Source: Solirubrobacterales bacterium (GTDB taxonomy: Bacteria; Actinomycetota; Thermoleophilia; Solirubrobacterales; Solirubrobacteraceae). Taken from it: a DNA stretch of 9,559 nucleotides. Location of the stretch: assembly GCA_009781575.1 (NCBI GenBank), contig WQXW01000042.1, forward strand, positions 1-9,559. Reading direction: 5' to 3'. The notes below the pieces were generated by a model. The model was not told the DNA's origin, ran no database searches, and saw only the letters and a list, made by a program, of their open reading frames with translations. This document shows, in pieces, positions 6,984 to 9,559 of the stretch. Position 1 is the stretch's first letter; each line of letters opens with the position of its first letter. The translations under genes and the position numbers were made by a program.

Positions 6984-7013
6984 CGACCACTGTGTGGTCG
7001 TATAATGACCGCA
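6984..7013 (+). promoter_or_regulatory. Palindromic operator abutting a consensus -10 box, upstream of the ATPase gene
   Basis: CGACCAC-TGT-GTGGTCG (6984-7000) is a perfect dyad with 7-base arms. It is followed directly by TATAAT (7001-7006), an exact -10 consensus in an otherwise GC-rich window. A third half-site, GACCGCA (7007-7013), can pair with TGTGGTC (6993-6999) at 6 of 7 positions, so two alternative hairpins share one arm. No good -35 is seen at the usual distance. If TATAAT is the -10 box, transcription begins near 7013, after the ATG at 7005. That favours the in-frame ATG at 7023 as the true start with a very short leader. A repressor or self-regulation at this dyad is inferred. 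Confidence 0.5.
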
Positions 7014-8276
7014 GTGCGGACAATGGATGGGATCGAGCGGGCCATCACCCCTCGCCTGCTCGCTGCCCTGAGCGACACCCCCGCGGTGATGCTCGTGGGT
7101 CCCCGACAGGCCGGCAAGAGCACGTTGGTGCAAGCGCTCGCCAGCGGCCCGCATCCGGCCCGCTACCTCACGCTCGACGATCTGCGCATCCTCGAAGGCG
7201 CCCGCCGCGACCCGGTCGGGCTGATCGAGAGCGCCGACCGGCCGCTCATCATCGACGAGATCCAGCGCGCCCCCGAGCTGCTGCTGCCCATCAAGGCCGC
7301 CATCGACCGCGATCGCCGCCCCGGGCGCTTCATGCTCACCGGCTCCGCACAGGTGATGCTGCTTCCGTCGGTCTCCGAGTCGCTCGCCGGACGGGTCGAG
7401 GTTCACACCCTCTGGCCGTTCTCGCAGGCCGAGATCGAGGGCGCCGCCCCGCGAACCGTCGAGCTGCTGCTCGCGCCTGCCTCAGAGCCCCCTCCTGCCA
7501 CGGCCAGCAGCCGGGGAGAGCTGATCGAGCGCATCGTGCGCGGCGGCTTTCCGCAGGCCATCGCCCGTGACGACGATCGCCGCCAGCAATGGCTGTCCGC
7601 CTACCTCACCACGATCGTACAGCGGGATCTGCGGGATCTCGCCAACATCGAGCGCCTCGCGGAGGTCCCCGCCGTGCTCACCTCGCTCGCCGCACGTGCG
7701 CGCGCGCCGTTGAACCTGACGGAGGTCGCCAGCTCGGTGGCGATTCCCCGCACCTCACTGCACCGATACATCACGCTGCTCGAACACGTTTTCCTGCTCT
7801 GCCGCCTGCCGGCCTGGCACACCAACCTCATCAAGCAGATCAGCAAGGCGCCGAAGCTGCTCATCTGTGACTCCGCGCTGGTCGCGCATCTGCTGCGCGC
7901 CGATCGCGGCCGTCTCCGCGAAGACGCACCGCTGCTCGGAGTGCTCCTCGAGTGCTTCGTCGGCATGGAGCTCGCCAAGCAGCTGTCCGCGGTGGCAGCG
8001 CCCCGCGCTGCGCTGTACCACATGCGCACAGCCACGGGCGCCGAGATCGACTTCCTCCTGGAAGGAGCCGACAGACGCCTGGCGGGCGTCGAGGTCAAGG
8101 CGTCCTCGACCGTGCGCGGCGACGACTTCAAGCATCTGGCCGGCGTGCGCGACAGGATCGGCGAGCGCTTCGTGCGCGGCGTGGTGCTCTATGCCGGTGG
8201 CGAGCGCGTTTCGTTCGGCGAGCGCCTGGAGGCGTGGCCGCTGGCCACCTTGTGGGGCGGCGCGCAACCGCGGTAA
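7005..8276 (+). CDS. AAA-type ATPase of the AAA_14/DUF4143 family with PD-(D/E)xK-like C-terminal domain
   Basis: The protein is 423 residues from ATG 7005, or 417 from the ATG at 7023 (MDGIERAITPRLL), which the TATAAT at 7001-7006 makes more likely. Domains in order: Walker A GPRQAGKST at 32-40, Walker B LIIDEIQ at 81-87, sensor-like LTGSAQ at 111-116 and an arginine-containing SLAGRVEVHTLWPFS stretch at 126-140. A winged-helix-like region (LNLTEVASSVAIPRTSLHRYITLLE) and the DUF4143 part follow, the latter with ECFVGMEL, GAEIDFLL (345-352) and VEVKAS (362-367). The E-x-D and E-x-K pair matches the restriction-endonuclease-like fold typical of this family. Such ATPases are common, patchily distributed and mostly of unknown function; the motifs look intact. 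The gene stands alone between inverted repeats, with no partner gene. It could act in DNA handling, stress or defence, but nothing here decides. Confidence 0.9.
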   Translation: MTAVRTMDGIERAITPRLLAALSDTPAVMLVGPRQAGKSTLVQALASGPHPARYLTLDDLRILEGARRDPVGLIESADRPLIIDEIQRAPELLLPIKAAIDRDRRPGRFMLTGSAQVMLLPSVSESLAGRVEVHTLWPFSQAEIEGAAPRTVELLLAPASEPPPATASSRGELIERIVRGGFPQAIARDDDRRQQWLSAYLTTIVQRDLRDLANIERLAEVPAVLTSLAARARAPLNLTEVASSVAIPRTSLHRYITLLEHVFLLCRLPAWHTNLIKQISKAPKLLICDSALVAHLLRADRGRLREDAPLLGVLLECFVGMELAKQLSAVAAPRAALYHMRTATGAEIDFLLEGADRRLAGVEVKASSTVRGDDFKHLAGVRDRIGERFVRGVVLYAGGERVSFGERLEAWPLATLWGGAQPR

Positions 8277-8303
8277 CCCCAGCGCGGGTGGTTTACCGCG
8301 GCC
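8266..8303 (+). terminator. Hairpin spanning the ATPase stop codon, terminator-like
   Basis: CCGCGGTAA (8268-8276), which includes the stop codon TAA, faces its perfect complement TTACCGCGG (8293-8301). The 16-base loop can itself close as CCC-AGCGC-GGG. There is no T-run after it, so it is not a classic intrinsic terminator. It may still end transcription or protect the mRNA 3' end. Confidence 0.4.
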
Positions 8304-8334
8304 GAGGGGTTGGCGACCCGGCGGCGTGGGCGAA

Positions 8335-8492
8335 AACGCGCATTTTGCATGAATCTGACACGGCCTCGAACATACCTGTCCGAGGCACCGTTGGGGGATT
8401 CAAAAAGAGGATTCGTTCCGCGCGGAAGGAATCCGCAAAACAAAACACACAACGGACGCTGCTCGACCGGCACCGCTGGAGCGGGCGCCGGC
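8335..8492 (-). repeat. Right copy of the 158-base inverted repeat
   Basis: This is the reverse-oriented partner of 6746-6903, of the same length and without gaps. Its central palindrome TTCCGCGCGGAA is at 8416-8427, inside a 26-base near-perfect hairpin (8409-8434, GGATTC facing GAATCC). The inner edge holds AAAACGCGCATTTT (8333-8346), a near palindrome matching the inner palindrome of the left copy. The outer end lies 39 bases from the stop of the PASTA gene. Relative to the gene that ends next to it, each copy therefore has the same orientation. The A/T-rich flank on the inner side of the central palindrome differs most between the copies. Confidence 0.85.
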
Positions 8493-8531
8493 CCGGCGAG
8501 CCGCCCCCACCTCCAGCCCACCTCCTCCAGG

Positions 8532-9559
8532 TCAACCGCCCGGCGCCGCGGCCGCCGGCGGCACCGCGCTCGTGGTGGTGCTCGTGGTGGTCGTGGTGGT
8601 CGGCGTGGTCGTGGGCGACGGGGTTGTCGTCGTGGTGGTGGTGGTGCCGGGGGTGTGCCCGGCCACGCCCACCGTGATCGTCACCGTGGAGTGACTCTGC
8701 GCCGGTTCGCCCGCCGGCGGGCTCTGCTGCACCACCAGCCCCACCAGCGCCGGGTTTGACACCCGCCGGGTCGCGCGACGCACCGAGAAGCCCGCTTCGC
8801 GCAGCGCCGCCCTGGCCTGCCCCGCCGGTTGGCCCACCACGCTCGGCACCGCCGACGACGCGTGGCTCGGCGGGCGGCTCGGGGCCTGCGCCACCACGAG
8901 GTCCACCACCGCGCCCACATGCACGCTGGCGCCCGCGCCCGGCGACTGTGACAGCACGGTGCCCGCTTCCGCCTGCGAGGAGCGCTGGTGCCTGACCGCG
9001 CCCACCTTCAGCCCCGCCTGTTCGAGCGCGCCTTCCGCTTCGGCCAGCGACTTGCCCACCAGCGTCGGCGCCAGCACCGCTTCCGGCCCCGTCGACACCA
9101 GCACGGTCACGCGCGAGCCGTGCGCCACGCGCGCGTTGGGGCTCGGGGAGGTCGAGATCACCAGGCCCCGCCCCTCCACGTTGCTCGCCCCCGTGCGCAC
9201 CCCCACCGTCAGCCCGGCCGCGCGCAGCGTCGCGCGGGCGCGCGTTTCGGTGTAGCCGCCCACCGCCGGCACCAGCACGCTGCCCGGGCCCCTGGAGACC
9301 ACGATCCGCACGCGCGCGCCACCCGCCAGGAAGTCGCCCGGCAGCGGTTCCTGGGTGATCACGATCCCCGGCGCGAACCAGTTGCTCGGCGCGCTCGCCA
9401 CAGTTGCCTGCAACCCCCGCCTGTGGATGATCTCGAGCGCCTGCGCCTCGGTGCGGTTGCGCACTTCCGGCACGCGCACGCTCGTGGCCGGCGTCAGCAG
9501 CGCCACCGCACCCGCCGCCAGCGCGATCGCGGCCAGCACGCCCGCCGCCACCCACCACA
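8532..9559 (-). CDS. PASTA-repeat membrane protein, probably the extracellular half of a PASTA Ser/Thr kinase (partial, N-terminus off the right edge)
   Basis: The frame is open to the window edge; upstream of a possible GTG at 9551 it reads Trp-Trp, so the true N-terminus is outside. Counting from 9551: a membrane helix at residues 1-20, then four PASTA domains at about 25-87 (VPEVRNRTEAQAL...), 92-155 (VLVPAVGGYTETRA...), 158-222 (APTLVGKSLAEAE...) and 233-296 (AVPSVVGQPAGQA...). Each has the usual (S/Q)xxPxxG and terminal VxVVVS-like strand. The end is a Thr/Pro/Ala tail (298-339) with runs of Thr. PASTA domains bind muropeptides or lipid II and usually form the outer part of PknB-type kinases, which is my best guess for the missing N-terminus. 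A kinase-less PASTA protein is the alternative. It converges on the discoidin-type kinase across the ATPase region. Confidence 0.85.
   Translation of the reverse strand, partial: WWVAAGVLAAIALAAGAVALLTPATSVRVPEVRNRTEAQALEIIHRRGLQATVASAPSNWFAPGIVITQEPLPGDFLAGGARVRIVVSRGPGSVLVPAVGGYTETRARATLRAAGLTVGVRTGASNVEGRGLVISTSPSPNARVAHGSRVTVLVSTGPEAVLAPTLVGKSLAEAEGALEQAGLKVGAVRHQRSSQAEAGTVLSQSPGAGASVHVGAVVDLVVAQAPSRPPSHASSAVPSVVGQPAGQARAALREAGFSVRRATRRVSNPALVGLVVQQSPPAGEPAQSHSTVTITVGVAGHTPGTTTTTTTTPSPTTTPTTTTTTSTTTSAVPPAAAAPGG
8571..8655. repeat. Low-complexity GTG/GTC triplet tract encoding the Thr tail
   Basis: The plus strand reads as imperfect GTG, GTC and GGT triplets. On the minus strand these are ACC/GAC-type triplets giving the Thr runs at the end of the PASTA protein. 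It is probably an O-glycosylation-prone or wall-spanning extracellular tail. Triplet slippage could make its length vary between strains. Confidence 0.7.

Larger units (their letters stand above)
6746..8492. mobile_element. Candidate inverted-repeat-bounded cassette carrying one ATPase gene
   Basis: A single ATPase gene with its own promoter-like region and end hairpin lies between two equal-length inverted repeats, inside the gap between two convergent genes. The unit is about 1.75 kb. No transposase or integrase is encoded and I find no clear target-site duplication next to the outer ends. The arms differ at roughly one base in five, so any insertion is old, or the two repeats arrived separately. 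The cassette reading is inference; the repeats themselves are directly seen. Confidence 0.35.

Noticed and set aside
5245..7005. A 586-residue plus-strand frame over the kinase
   Set aside because: Arg/Pro/Ala-rich out-of-frame reading; kinase motifs lie in the other two frames.
6746..8492. Target-site duplication next to the outer ends of the inverted repeats
   Set aside because: Bases just outside (…GGGGTAGGCC and CCGGCGAGCC…) show no convincing direct repeat.
8571..8655. GTG-triplet tract considered as a separate satellite element
   Set aside because: It lies wholly within the PASTA gene and is explained by its Thr codons.
8293..9558. A 421-residue minus-strand frame overlapping the PASTA gene and the right repeat
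   Set aside because: Gly/Ala/Arg-rich shadow frame; the overlapping frame ending at 8532 has four clear PASTA domains.

Overview
This is a very GC-rich, gene-dense stretch of bacterial chromosome. The extreme GC, GTG starts, poor Shine-Dalgarno sequences and the actinobacterial type of Ser/Thr kinase, PASTA and cell-envelope genes suggest a high-GC actinobacterium, perhaps of the Thermoleophilia (Solirubrobacterales-like) group. That placement is inference from gene style; no rRNA or other marker is present.

Left third, minus strand: three co-oriented envelope genes, read right to left. First is a DUF354 (COG1817) glycosyltransferase-like protein (2473-3546). Next is a long, membrane-anchored nucleotide-sugar 4,6-dehydratase of the FlaA1/CapD/WbpM type (462-2453). 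Last is a one-pass membrane protein with a long Ala/Pro/Thr-rich linker that runs off the left edge (1-433). The last gene has no stop in the window.

Middle, plus strand: diverging from this set across about 60 bases are a DedA-family membrane protein (3610-4308) and an UppP/BacA-type undecaprenyl-diphosphatase (4323-5150). Together they look like a lipid-carrier recycling pair that would supply the polysaccharide pathway on the other side. Next comes a transmembrane Ser/Thr protein kinase with a discoidin-like ectodomain (5172-6742). It is split by an apparent one-base frameshift near 5334-5336, between the ATP lysine and helix C.

Right third: the kinase converges on a minus-strand PASTA-repeat protein (8532 to the right edge), probably the outer half of a PASTA kinase. 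Between the two convergent genes sits a single AAA ATPase of the DUF4143 family (7005-8276, probably starting at 7023). Two inverted copies of a 158-base repeat enclose it (6746-6903 and 8335-8492), and they align without gaps at about 80% identity by hand count. Each copy is centred on the same 12-base palindrome. The ATPase has its own compact, palindromic promoter-like region and a hairpin at its stop codon. This repeat-bounded ATPase unit is the most unusual thing in the window: it may be a mobile or formerly mobile cassette, or an ATPase gene between two members of an intergenic repeat family.

Functionally the window is an envelope-polysaccharide, undecaprenyl-phosphate and kinase-signalling neighbourhood into which an accessory ATPase appears to have been placed.
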